Origin: Coriobacteriia bacterium
GTDB taxonomy: Bacteria; Actinomycetota; Coriobacteriia; Coriobacteriales; Eggerthellaceae
Assembly (NCBI GenBank): GCA_030537355.1
Contig: JAUNNF010000001.1
Coordinates: 62,001 to 126,000 of the forward strand
Direction of reading: 5' to 3'
Length of the DNA stretch: 64,000 nucleotides
The translations under genes and the position numbers were made by a program. This document shows positions 45,637 to 55,134 of the stretch, piece by piece (position 1 is the stretch's first letter; each line of letters begins with the position of its first letter). The notes below the pieces were generated by a model. That model was not told the DNA's origin, did no database searches, and worked only from the letters and a program-made list of their open reading frames with translations.

Positions 45637-47190
45637 TTAGTTTTTACGTAATTTGCGAGAAACTACGAAACCAGCACCAAGAGCAATTACTGCAGCTCCA
45701 ATTAATATTACTGCAAGATTATCAGAAGTTGATGCTGAATCTGAAGGGGCCTCTTCAGAACCTTTATCAACAGCATCGCCAATACGAATCACACTAACAT
45801 TACCATTAGGAGTTCGTTCTTCTACATGAATTTTGTCGCCTGAAATAGGTTTAGCATCTGGTGAAGAAGCATCTACATCTTCAGGATATAAATAACAATT
45901 TTCTAAGCGAGTATATCTACTTCCTGTATCAAATCCTAAAGCCCCAAAATTAGCTCTATCCACTTCTACAAAATCTTGTATGTTTAATATTTCTGATTTG
46001 CTCCATGGAATGTTATAATCTGAAGTTGTTTCTATTATATCTTTCTGTGTTTCGTCTTGGGGGTGTGTGATTTTTACTTGGAATTTACTTCCATCGCCAG
46101 AGTATACTCGTACACCATTATTACTATTTTCGTTAAAAACAGCGGTTACAGTACAATTTTCTGTTAATACTGGATCGTAACTCTCTAAATGGTTTAATTT
46201 GGTTCCATCATCAAGAATATAATAACTGAATGAATATTTTGACTTGTCTGTTGAATGAGCTTTTACGATAGCAACAGTCTTTTCTTTGTTTTGTGTAAAA
46301 AATCCTAGGTGACCATAGAAGCTTCCATTATTTTGCATAAATCCATCCTTTGGACATGAGATAGTTACTTCTGCTTGACCATTTACTGTACCTCTTTCAG
46401 GATTATTGGTCTTAAATGTAATATCAACCAAATCTTGAACATTAGCAAAGTTAACAAAGTAAGTTTCGTCAGGATATAGCGTAACTTCTGTACCTGGTTC
46501 AATAGGATCTCCAGCTGGATCAGACCAGTTTAAAACTTTATATCCTTCATTTAAAGATACATAATGATCAAGCGGATCTTCATCTATTGTTACAACGAAA
46601 TTAATCAAATCAGCATCAACAGTCAATGTATTTGTATCACCTTCTAAGGATACAGGAATCTCTTTTTTGGTTACAAATCCATCAAAATAACCACAATCTG
46701 ACTGTTCTGGATTAATCTTAATAAATGCTTGAGGAATTTTTGTTAAACTAATTGACGTAACTACACCATTCTCTTCTGTGCCAGTTATTTTATTCTCTTT
46801 TAAGGGCACAAATTCGTTTGTGTTGTTTGTATTACCAAAAACATAACTTCCAGTTAACTTATTATCAGAATCATAGCCATTTAATACTTTAGTAGTTGTT
46901 TCTCCAATAGTACTATTTTCTAATTTAGTTGATACTGTCTTAACGTCCCATCGAATATATGCAAGATTATTTTCAGATTGCTGTAACTCTCCGTTATTCA
47001 AACTGTCTTTATATAGGAAGCTTGAATCACTACTAATTGTAGTTACCATTTCCGTAGTAGTTTCTTTTTGTACTTCGTCAATGTCAGCTCTCGCATTACT
47101 ATACATCCACGGAATTACAAGTGCAAGCAATACTGACATAACTAAAATTAAAGTAAATCCAAAAATTTTATTATTGTTTTTTGCTTTCAT
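45637..47190 (-). CDS. cell-surface protein with InlB-like repeat and C-terminal membrane anchor (517 aa)
   Basis: Signal peptide with a long hydrophobic core (FGFTLILVMSVLLALVIPW), then a Thr/Ser-rich extracellular part of beta type. A segment DITFKTNNPERGTVNGQAEV resembles InlB-B-like repeats. The C-terminus is STSDN, a hydrophobic helix of about 20 residues and RKLRKN, a sorting-signal layout without LPxTG. AAGGAGG gives an excellent ribosome site. I do not recognise a specific family. It is flanked by dnaE upstream and by the secreted protease downstream; a role at the cell surface is inferred. Confidence 0.75.
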   Translation of the reverse strand: MKAKNNNKIFGFTLILVMSVLLALVIPWMYSNARADIDEVQKETTTEMVTTISSDSSFLYKDSLNNGELQQSENNLAYIRWDVKTVSTKLENSTIGETTTKVLNGYDSDNKLTGSYVFGNTNNTNEFVPLKENKITGTEENGVVTSISLTKIPQAFIKINPEQSDCGYFDGFVTKKEIPVSLEGDTNTLTVDADLINFVVTIDEDPLDHYVSLNEGYKVLNWSDPAGDPIEPGTEVTLYPDETYFVNFANVQDLVDITFKTNNPERGTVNGQAEVTISCPKDGFMQNNGSFYGHLGFFTQNKEKTVAIVKAHSTDKSKYSFSYYILDDGTKLNHLESYDPVLTENCTVTAVFNENSNNGVRVYSGDGSKFQVKITHPQDETQKDIIETTSDYNIPWSKSEILNIQDFVEVDRANFGALGFDTGSRYTRLENCYLYPEDVDASSPDAKPISGDKIHVEERTPNGNVSVIRIGDAVDKGSEEAPSDSASTSDNLAVILIGAAVIALGAGFVVSRKLRKN

Positions 47191-47209
47191 TTTTGCCTCC
47201 TTATGTTGA

Positions 47210-47227
47210 CTGATATTATTATATCAG
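47210..47227. promoter_or_regulatory. 18-bp dyad between dnaE and the surface protein gene
   Basis: CTGATATTATTATATCAG is a 7-bp perfect inverted repeat with a 4-nt centre overlapping the dnaE stop codon and lying about 20 bp upstream of the surface gene start. It has no T-run, so an operator or RNA stem is as likely as a terminator. Confidence 0.35.
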
Positions 47228-50200
47228 TTTATAGTAATTTGACTATCAAAAAGTTGAATCAGTTTATTAACTAGATTTTGATCAGATGAATCTACTTTAA
47301 ATGGCATTTTTGCTGTAATTTCTGTTCCGTCTGCCTGTTTAACTTTTAAGTTAACCTCGTCATTTCCTTTGAAATCAGCAAATATTTTATTCATTTCAGA
47401 AATCCGAGATTCGTCAACCATATCATCGTTAATAGTGATATTTAATTCTGTAGGTTGTGGTTGTACAGTTTCATCAAGCTCAAGTTCTGTAACTTGATAA
47501 GTAATAATTTGATTGCCTCTGTCGCCTCGCTCAAACTTTCCTTTAATGGTTACAATTTTGTCTTCTTGAATTACGTTTGCATATTTTTCGTGGTCAAAAC
47601 ATATTGTTTCGATATGGCCAGTTGTATCTTCTAGATTAAACTTGCTCATCAGCTTACCTTTTTTAGTACGCATTAGCTGAATATCACTTATCATACCGCC
47701 AAAAGTTCCATTAGGAATATCATGGTCAAGTTCTGCGAGTTCTGATATATTATGCCTTGTTAATTGAGATATTTGAGGCATATAAGGGCGCACAGGGTTG
47801 TCAGTTACGTACATATTCATAATTTCTTTTTCTTTATGTAAGAGTTCACGCTGAGGCCACTCAATTCCATCTGGCTCTGGAACATCATCTTCCAACTCTT
47901 CTACGACATCAAATAATGATGCTTGCCCTTGAGCTTTATCTTTTTGACGCTTAGATGCATCTGACAACATAGAAGTTTCATCTATAAAGTACATCATTTG
48001 TTTACGAGTGTAACCTGTAGAATCAAAAGCACCACCTTTGACCAGTGCTTCCATTACTCGCCTGTTGCAGCATTTAGAATCAAGCCTTGACACAAAATCA
48101 TGAATGTGTTTGTATGGGCCATTGAGCTCTCTCTCTTTAACTATGCTTGCAGCAACATCTGTGCCAACTCCACGCAGACCTACAAGACCAAACCTAATAC
48201 CCTCATCAACTGGAGTAAATACTGCATGAGACGCATTAATATCAGGAGGAAGTACTGGCGTTCCGTTATAGTTACAACTTGCAATGTACTTAATAAGCCT
48301 CTCGTTTTTATTCATATAACTAGTAAGGACAGCTGCCATATATTCATTTGGATAATGAGCTTTCATATATGCTGTACGCATAACCAGGATGGCATATGCT
48401 GCTGAGTGTGATTTATTGAAGGCGTATTTAGCAAATTTTTCAACATCGTCCCAAATTTGATTGGCTAATTCCAAAGTGTAATTATTCTCAACTGCACCTT
48501 TACACCAATCTTCCTTTAAATCACGCATAATATCGATTTTCTTTTTACCAATTGCTTTTCTGAGCTTATCAGCTTTACCAGCACTAAAACCACACATAAC
48601 CATAGATATCTGCATAATTTGCTCTTGATATACAATAGAGCCGTATGTCTCATAAAGTACAGGTTTTAGGCGTTCATCATAAAAGTTTGGTTGATCTTTA
48701 CCTTGTACAACACGTACATAATCATCCACCATGCCTGATTCCAGAGGACCTGTACGGTTTAGAGCAATCGCTACAACAATATCTGAGAATCTATGAGGTG
48801 GAATTTGATTGAACAATCTTTTGTATAAAGCTGATTCAACCTGGAAAAGACCATCAGTATTACCAGACTGAATAAGCTTGAAAGCTTTCTCGTCATCAAT
48901 TGGGATATCTTCAGGAACAATGTGTTTACCATAACGTTCCTCAACATCTCTACAAGCACGTGTAAGTACACCGAGCGTTCGAAGACCTAAAAAGTCCATC
49001 TTTAATAGGCCTAAACCTGGAGTGTAATCACCGTCGTATTGAGTAATAACATCATCATTCTTACCTACTGCACGCTTTAGAGGTACATGATCACTCATTG
49101 GATCACGACATATAATTGTTGCACAAGCGTGCACTCCCTCATTTCTAATTCTGCCCTCTAAGTTATGAGCTGCATTAATAATATGTTTTGCCGAGTCTTC
49201 AGTATCGTACTTATTTTTTAAATCAATGTTGTCTGCAAGAGCACTATCAATAGTAGTTCCAATATCATTACCTATAAGCTTGCATATATCATCGCCATCT
49301 TTATATGGATAATCGAGAACACGAGCTGCATCCCTAACTGCATTTTTAGCTTTCATCTTACCAAATGTTATAACCTTGGCAACATGATCATCTCCGTAAA
49401 CCTCACGAACATGATCTACTACTTCTTCACGACGCTCATCGTCAAAATCCACATCAATATCAGGCATCTCTACACGCTCAGGACTCAAGAAACGCTCAAA
49501 CATCAATCCATTTTCAAGAGGATCCAGATCAGTAATGCCCAGAGCATAAGCAACAATAGCTCCTGCTGCAGAGCCTCGTCCAGGTCCTACACCAATGCCG
49601 TTTTCTCTTGCCCATGCAATATATTCTTGAACAATAAGAAAGTAAGCCGGAAAGCCTTGCTGAATGATAACACCAGCTTCATATTCGTATCTATCCCACG
49701 CTTCTTTAGGGACTGGATCACCATAACGCTTTTTCAAACCTTCTTCACACATCTTTTTAAAATATGATTCTTCAGTCTCGCCTTCTGGCAATGGAAACTT
49801 CGGTAAAATTGAATCACGCTCAAGCACAACATTACATTTTTCGGCGAGAGAAACTGTATTATCACAAGCTTCTGGAAAATCTGCCATTGCAGCGCGCATT
49901 TCCTCTTCTGTTTTCATATAAAACTCGTTGTTAGCAAACTTTAATCTATTAGTCTCGTTAACTTTAGAGTTCGTTCCGATACAAAGCATAATATCTTGCG
50001 TATCGGCATCTTCTTTTAATAAATAATGAAAATCATTTGCAGCAACAGTTTGCAAGTTACGTTCTTTTGCAAGATTTGTAAGTTGAACATTAAGCTCATG
50101 CTGAAGCATACCATTATTTGTTTTAATACCCTGATCTTGAAGTTCAATATAAAAATCTCCAGGAGCAAAACAACTTGAAAGCTTACGTGCCCATTCTTTT

Positions 50201-50673
50201 GCTTGATCAAACTGTCCATTGTCTAATAACATTGGGATTAAACCAGCAACGCATGCAGAAGTACCTATCATACCACTGCAATATTTTTGCAGCATTGAAA
50301 ATGTTGTACGAGGACGTCTGTAAAAATTGTCAACATGACTTTTACTAACCAACTTTATTAGGTTATGATATCCCTCGTTAGTCTTAGCTAATAAAATCAT
50401 GTGATACAACTTAGAACTATAATCTTTCTTGAGTTCCTCGTCATCTGTAAAATAAATTTCACAACCATAAATAGGCTTTACAACTTTACCAGTTTCATCT
50501 TTTATTTTGTCGCACGCAGCAGAAAGTTCTGGTACACCGCTCATAACACCATGATCAGTGATAGCAATTGCAGGCATGCCTAGGTCTGCTGCACGCCTAA
50601 CCATATCTTCTATATGTGTTTGACCATCAAGAAGTGAATATTCAGTGTGATTATGAAGATGAACAAAAGCCAT
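47224..50673 (-). CDS. dnaE: DNA polymerase III alpha subunit
   Basis: Replicative polymerase. The PHP domain opens the protein (FVHLHNHTEYSLLDGQ); the polymerase core has GVGPGRGSAAGAIVAYALGI and the catalytic PDIDVDFDDERRE near residues 405-415; helix-hairpin-helix and OB-fold regions (GTFGGMISDIQLMRTKKGKLM) follow. Length 1149 is typical of DnaE1. The start follows the ABC ATPase stop with no gap. An N-terminal PHP and no exonuclease insertion exclude PolC. Confidence 0.96.
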   Translation of the reverse strand: MAFVHLHNHTEYSLLDGQTHIEDMVRRAADLGMPAIAITDHGVMSGVPELSAACDKIKDETGKVVKPIYGCEIYFTDDEELKKDYSSKLYHMILLAKTNEGYHNLIKLVSKSHVDNFYRRPRTTFSMLQKYCSGMIGTSACVAGLIPMLLDNGQFDQAKEWARKLSSCFAPGDFYIELQDQGIKTNNGMLQHELNVQLTNLAKERNLQTVAANDFHYLLKEDADTQDIMLCIGTNSKVNETNRLKFANNEFYMKTEEEMRAAMADFPEACDNTVSLAEKCNVVLERDSILPKFPLPEGETEESYFKKMCEEGLKKRYGDPVPKEAWDRYEYEAGVIIQQGFPAYFLIVQEYIAWARENGIGVGPGRGSAAGAIVAYALGITDLDPLENGLMFERFLSPERVEMPDIDVDFDDERREEVVDHVREVYGDDHVAKVITFGKMKAKNAVRDAARVLDYPYKDGDDICKLIGNDIGTTIDSALADNIDLKNKYDTEDSAKHIINAAHNLEGRIRNEGVHACATIICRDPMSDHVPLKRAVGKNDDVITQYDGDYTPGLGLLKMDFLGLRTLGVLTRACRDVEERYGKHIVPEDIPIDDEKAFKLIQSGNTDGLFQVESALYKRLFNQIPPHRFSDIVVAIALNRTGPLESGMVDDYVRVVQGKDQPNFYDERLKPVLYETYGSIVYQEQIMQISMVMCGFSAGKADKLRKAIGKKKIDIMRDLKEDWCKGAVENNYTLELANQIWDDVEKFAKYAFNKSHSAAYAILVMRTAYMKAHYPNEYMAAVLTSYMNKNERLIKYIASCNYNGTPVLPPDINASHAVFTPVDEGIRFGLVGLRGVGTDVAASIVKERELNGPYKHIHDFVSRLDSKCCNRRVMEALVKGGAFDSTGYTRKQMMYFIDETSMLSDASKRQKDKAQGQASLFDVVEELEDDVPEPDGIEWPQRELLHKEKEIMNMYVTDNPVRPYMPQISQLTRHNISELAELDHDIPNGTFGGMISDIQLMRTKKGKLMSKFNLEDTTGHIETICFDHEKYANVIQEDKIVTIKGKFERGDRGNQIITYQVTELELDETVQPQPTELNITINDDMVDESRISEMNKIFADFKGNDEVNLKVKQADGTEITAKMPFKVDSSDQNLVNKLIQLFDSQITIN

Positions 50674-51375
50674 TTACCACTCTAGTTTCTCAGCAGATTT
50701 TGGCTTTTTATTAATTTCAGAAGAAACAGCCGCTCCTTCTCTAATCTTAACAACTCTATCAGCCATTTCTGTGATTACACTATTATGTGTAATAATAACA
50801 ACAGTTTTATTTTTATCTCTAGCTAAGCCTTGTAAAATACCTAGAACCTGTTTACCAGTTTCATAATCAAGAGCACCAGTTGGCTCGTCACAAAGAAGTA
50901 ACTGTGGATTTTTTGCAATCGCACGAGCTATTGATACTCGTTGTTGTTCTCCACCAGATAATTGTGATGGAAAAAGCTTCAGTCTATCGCCCAAACCAAC
51001 TTCTTCTAATGTTGTTTTAGGGTCAAGAGGCTCATCACATATTTGAGTAGCAAGTTCAACATTTTCTAATGCTGTTAAATTTTGGACTAAATTATAAAAC
51101 TGAAATACAAAGCCAATGTCATGTCTGCGATACAGTGTCATCTCATGCTCGCTATACCTTGTGATGTTTCTTCCATTTAAAAAGATATCACCTGATGTTG
51201 CTGTATCCATCCCGCCTAGTAAATTCAACAATGTAGTTTTACCACTTCCAGAAGGTCCAACAATAACAACGAGTTCACCTTCTTCAAAAGCAAGATTAAA
51301 ATTAGATAAGGCGTTAACTTTAACTTCGCCCATATCATAAACTTTATTAATGTCTTTAAATTCTACGAATGGCAT
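50674..51375 (-). CDS. ABC transporter ATP-binding protein (LolD/MacB type)
   Basis: Walker [14 protein letters not shown]-loop [10 protein letters not shown], signature [16 protein letters not shown], Walker [13 protein letters not shown] and switch His in IITHN place it with the LolD/FtsE/MacB-type ATPases that pair with FtsX-like permeases. The C-terminal tail is charged. Length 233. No permease gene is adjacent on either side within the window; it precedes dnaE directly, so it is an orphan here. Confidence 0.9.
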   Translation of the reverse strand: MPFVEFKDINKVYDMGEVKVNALSNFNLAFEEGELVVIVGPSGSGKTTLLNLLGGMDTATSGDIFLNGRNITRYSEHEMTLYRRHDIGFVFQFYNLVQNLTALENVELATQICDEPLDPKTTLEEVGLGDRLKLFPSQLSGGEQQRVSIARAIAKNPQLLLCDEPTGALDYETGKQVLGILQGLARDKNKTVVIITHNSVITEMADRVVKIREGAAVSSEINKKPKSAEKLEW

Positions 51376-51452
51376 TTGAATTTATTATAGTATATTTTTA
51401 TAAATTGTAGGTAATAAATATAAAGTTTACGCTACAATAATTGCCCGCGGAT

Positions 51453-51527
51453 GCCAGCGTGGCTCAATGGTAGAGCAAGTGATTTGTAATCACTGGGTTG
51501 GGGGTTCGATTCCCTTCGCTGGCTCCA
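51453..51527 (+). tRNA. tRNA-Thr (anticodon TGT)
   Basis: A 75-nt cloverleaf including CCA. The acceptor arms GCCAGCG and CGCTGGC pair perfectly; D-arm GGCTCAATGGTAGAGC; anticodon stem GTGAT/ATCAC with loop TTGTA region giving TGT; T-arm GGGGGTTCGATTCCCTT. A TACAAT at 51433-51438 may be its -10 box. Confidence 0.95.
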
Positions 51528-51543
51528 TTTTTTTAAGGATATC

Positions 51544-52791
51544 ATGCTATATAAAATTCCGTACGGTTACACATATCAAAAAATTGATTTAGACAATGCT
51601 ACATTGATTGACTCTAAAATCAATCAATTAAGTAGTTTAACTAATAAATCAGGTTTTGAAATTGTAAGAGAAGCAATGGATAAAAATCCCTTATATAACT
51701 TAGCTAAAGATGCAAAAACATGCACCATAATTTTAAGTGATCATACACGTCCAGTACCCAGCAAAGATATTATTCCTAATATGTTGCATGACCTGCGTCA
51801 AGCTAATTCAAATATAGATATTAAACTTTTAATAGCAACAGGATTTCATAGAAAAACAAAAAAAGATGAATTAATTCATAAACTTGGACAAGAAATTGTT
51901 GATACAGAAAAAATTATCGTACACGATAGCAGAGATAAAGATTCTTGTGTCGACCTAGGTAATCTCCCTTCAGGAGCTCCATGTCTTGTTAACAAGCATG
52001 CAATTAACACAGATTTACTTATTGCAGAGGGTTTTATAGAACCGCATTTTTTTGCAGGTTTTTCTGGTGGACGCAAAAGTGTTCTTCCAGGAGTGTGTGA
52101 ACAAACAACCGTTCTCGCAAATCACAATGGACAGTTTATAAATAACAAATTTGCTAGAACAGGAGTACTTGACAATAACCCAATACACATTGACATGGTA
52201 GCCGCTGCTAAAAAGGCTAACTTAAAATACATAGTAAACACCATCATCGATGAAAACAAAAAGACTGTTGCTGCTTTTGCAGGAGACGCAATAGAAGCCC
52301 ACAGACAAGGCTGTGAATTTCTTAAAGAGTACGCAAGTGTCAAGACAAAAATGTTTGATATAACAATTACAGGCAATGGTGGCGCTCCTCTAGACCAAAA
52401 CGTTTACCAGGCTGTAAAATGTGCAACAGCTGCAGAAGCCACTACAAAGGCTGGAGGAACAATAATTATTTGTGCTGAATGTGCTGATGGGCATGGTGGT
52501 TTGAGTTTTTTTACAAAACTTAAAGATTGTAAAAATACGCGCGAGCTAGAACAAGAAGCAATCAAAACAACAATGGATAAAACTGTTCCTGATCAATGGG
52601 AATACCAGATACTCGCAAGAATTATTAATAAATGCAAAGTCATCATGGTCACATTACCAGAACATAAAAAAATGATTGAGGACATGAAAATGACCTATGC
52701 ACAAAATATTAACGAAGCATTAGATATGATAAACACAAACAATAAAACAATTGCTATAATACCAAATGGTATTTCGATAATTATTGACTAA
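51544..52791 (+). CDS. larA: LarA-type nickel-pincer racemase (lactate racemase family)
   Basis: Family DUF2088/LarA: SDHTRPVPSKDI, His102 in IATGFHRK, His168 in IEPHFFAGFSGGRK and Lys178, the lysine expected to hold the pincer cofactor. Length 415. It would interconvert the two lactate enantiomers or a related 2-hydroxy acid. The cofactor-making genes larB, larC and larE are not in the window. It begins 16 bp after tRNA-Thr and is followed by the dipeptidase gene 9 bp later. Confidence 0.85.
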   Translation: MLYKIPYGYTYQKIDLDNATLIDSKINQLSSLTNKSGFEIVREAMDKNPLYNLAKDAKTCTIILSDHTRPVPSKDIIPNMLHDLRQANSNIDIKLLIATGFHRKTKKDELIHKLGQEIVDTEKIIVHDSRDKDSCVDLGNLPSGAPCLVNKHAINTDLLIAEGFIEPHFFAGFSGGRKSVLPGVCEQTTVLANHNGQFINNKFARTGVLDNNPIHIDMVAAAKKANLKYIVNTIIDENKKTVAAFAGDAIEAHRQGCEFLKEYASVKTKMFDITITGNGGAPLDQNVYQAVKCATAAEATTKAGGTIIICAECADGHGGLSFFTKLKDCKNTRELEQEAIKTTMDKTVPDQWEYQILARIINKCKVIMVTLPEHKKMIEDMKMTYAQNINEALDMINTNNKTIAIIPNGISIIID

Positions 52792-52800
52792 GGAGAAACT

Positions 52801-54429
52801 ATGACAAAAACCAGAAACCTAAAATTTATTGTTTTGACTACAAGCATTTTATTTGCGACCTTAATGTTGTGCGCATGCGTCCAACAAGACAATAAAATTA
52901 AAGATGGTGTTTTTCCTAACACTGTTGCAGAAAATGCAAAAATTGATGAAAAATATAAAAGCGTATCTGAGGAATTATCAAAAGATGCAATTAATGAATT
53001 TATGAATAACATTACTAAGATTCCTAGATTGCCAGGTGAAGAAAAAGTAATTAAAGACTATATAAAAACTTGGGCTACAAATAACAACTTAAAAGCGATA
53101 GAAGATAAATCAGGATGTTTGTACATCGATGTACCTGCCACACAAGGTTATGAAAATTATCCAAAAGTAATACTACAAGGACATCTTGATATGGTAGGAA
53201 CAACTGCTGACGGAAACATTGATATGCACAAAACTCCAGTTGATGCTGTATATGACGAAAAAGATGGAACCATTATGTCCAAAGACAATAAAACTACTAT
53301 TGGTGCGGATGATGGTGAAGGCATAGTAACCATGCTTAGTATTGCTAAAAACAAAGATGTAAAACATGGACCATTAAGATTGTTATTTACATATGAAGAA
53401 GAGACCACAATGAATGGTGCTAAATTGCTATCACCAGAAGTTTTGGATGCTCCATATCTAATCAATATAGACTGTGGACCAGTTGGCGTCCTGATTGAAT
53501 CATCAGCTGGTGGATTAATATTTGACTTAGAATCAACTCAAGAAACTGAAACTGTATCAAAAAATATTGTAACGATTGGTATTTCAGATTTAAAAGGAGG
53601 ACACTCAGCTGCAGAAATTACAAAACCACGTATGAGTGCTCATGATGTTGATAAGAAAATCTTAAACAAATTAAATGAAAATTCAATTAGCTATAATCTA
53701 GTTTCATGGAATGGTGGAACTGCAACTAATTCAATAACAGTTAAATCTGAACTTACACTTGCTGTTGAAGCTAAAAACACAGATAAAATAAAATCTCTTT
53801 CTGAAGAAGTATTTAATAAAATGAAAGAACAATGCACTGATGATAAAGATGCATCTATTGAATTTACAGATAATGGTGTGAAGACTGTTACAGCTTTTAC
53901 AAAAGCTAGTACACAAGGCATACTAGAAGCACTTAATGACATTCCGCAAGGAGTTATCAAAGAAGATCCTGAATATAAAGATACTCCTATTACTTCATGC
54001 AATACTGGTGTAATTAACTTTATTGATGGAAATGTTCATGCAGGAATTTATTTTAGATCATCAGAAGAAAGCGCCATTGTTGAAATGAACTCTAAAATAG
54101 AAAACTTCCGTGATAAATATAAAGTTAACTACAAAATTACCAACCGTTTCCCTGCTTGGCCAAAAAGCGAAAAGAACACTCTCACGAAAATGTTTGTTTC
54201 AGCTTATAAAAATGCAATGAATATTGAAGCCTTAGAAACAAAAATTCATGGTGGATTAGAATGCAGTTTCTTGTATCAAAAGAAACCAGATATCGAAATA
54301 GCTTGTATAGGAGCTGACGTCAAAGGTGAACACGCCACAACAGAAACATTTTATACCAAATCATTACCAGCTCATTTTGCTTCAATCCTATACACACTTG
54401 ACCATATAAACGAGACGAAAGAAGGGTAA
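52801..54429 (+). CDS. lipoprotein-type M20C dipeptidase (PepD-like)
   Basis: Zinc-dependent Xaa-His-type dipeptidase. An N-terminal lipoprotein signal with box LCAC (Cys after residue 20) precedes the peptidase: LQGHLDMVGTT and TIGADDGEGI bind metal, LFTYEEETTMNGA carries the catalytic Glu, ISDLKGGHSAAEI and VHAGIYFRSSEE follow, and GADVKGEHATTE ends the core. Length 542. M20C PepD enzymes are generally cytoplasmic, so the lipoprotein form is unusual and suggests dipeptide cleavage outside the membrane. Ribosome site AAGGAGA. Confidence 0.85.
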   Translation: MTKTRNLKFIVLTTSILFATLMLCACVQQDNKIKDGVFPNTVAENAKIDEKYKSVSEELSKDAINEFMNNITKIPRLPGEEKVIKDYIKTWATNNNLKAIEDKSGCLYIDVPATQGYENYPKVILQGHLDMVGTTADGNIDMHKTPVDAVYDEKDGTIMSKDNKTTIGADDGEGIVTMLSIAKNKDVKHGPLRLLFTYEEETTMNGAKLLSPEVLDAPYLINIDCGPVGVLIESSAGGLIFDLESTQETETVSKNIVTIGISDLKGGHSAAEITKPRMSAHDVDKKILNKLNENSISYNLVSWNGGTATNSITVKSELTLAVEAKNTDKIKSLSEEVFNKMKEQCTDDKDASIEFTDNGVKTVTAFTKASTQGILEALNDIPQGVIKEDPEYKDTPITSCNTGVINFIDGNVHAGIYFRSSEESAIVEMNSKIENFRDKYKVNYKITNRFPAWPKSEKNTLTKMFVSAYKNAMNIEALETKIHGGLECSFLYQKKPDIEIACIGADVKGEHATTETFYTKSLPAHFASILYTLDHINETKEG

Positions 54430-55134
54430 ATGAATATTGCAATAATTGCTGCATTAGAAAATGAAATTTCTATTATTAAAGACAAACTTGCAGATAAACA
54501 AGTACAAACTATTTCTAATATAAATTTTCACACAGGAAAAATTAGTGGTCATACCATTACCGTTGCTAAATGTGGCATGGGAAAAGTAAGTGCTGCGCTA
54601 GTTTCTCAAATTGCTATAGATTACTTTAGACCTGATTTAATGATCAACACTGGATGTGCAGGAGCACTTCAGAAAAACTTACAAATCGGAGATATCGTAA
54701 TGGGTAAAACGCTTGTTGAGTGGGACCTAGACACAACAGATATTGGCGACCCTAAAAGTTGGATACAAGAGTTAAATATGGTTAAACTATATTCCGATAG
54801 AGATCTTAGCAATAAACTGAAAGAATGTATCCATAACAGCAAAAAGAGTTTTGGTAAAAAGGTATATGATGGACTGATTGCCTCAGGCGATAGATTTGTT
54901 GCCTCTCAAGAAGTAACAGATTATATTTTTAAATATTTTCCAGATGCATTATGCGCTGAAATGGAAGGTGCTGCTGTTGCTCATGTTGCAACTCAAAACA
55001 ACATTCCATTTTGCGTTATTAGAACAATGTCAGATACTGCAGATGGTGATAGTGGAGTTGATTATTGGGATTTCAGCAAGGTTGCTAGTGAGCAATCTGC
55101 TGAAATCCTTATAAATCTATTCAAAGAACTTTGA
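54430..55134 (+). CDS. mtnN: 5'-methylthioadenosine/S-adenosylhomocysteine nucleosidase
   Basis: Cleaves MTA and SAH to adenine and the thioribose sugar. Family motifs: VAKCGMGKVSAALVSQ, NTGCAGAL, ICAEMEGAAVAHV-type substrate site (here LCAEMEGAAVAHV) and catalytic Asp in RTMSDTADG. Length 234. The ATG follows the dipeptidase stop directly (TAAATG), so the three plus-strand genes form one operon. The 3' end overlaps the convergent sugar porter by 18 bp. Confidence 0.94.
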   Translation: MNIAIIAALENEISIIKDKLADKQVQTISNINFHTGKISGHTITVAKCGMGKVSAALVSQIAIDYFRPDLMINTGCAGALQKNLQIGDIVMGKTLVEWDLDTTDIGDPKSWIQELNMVKLYSDRDLSNKLKECIHNSKKSFGKKVYDGLIASGDRFVASQEVTDYIFKYFPDALCAEMEGAAVAHVATQNNIPFCVIRTMSDTADGDSGVDYWDFSKVASEQSAEILINLFKEL

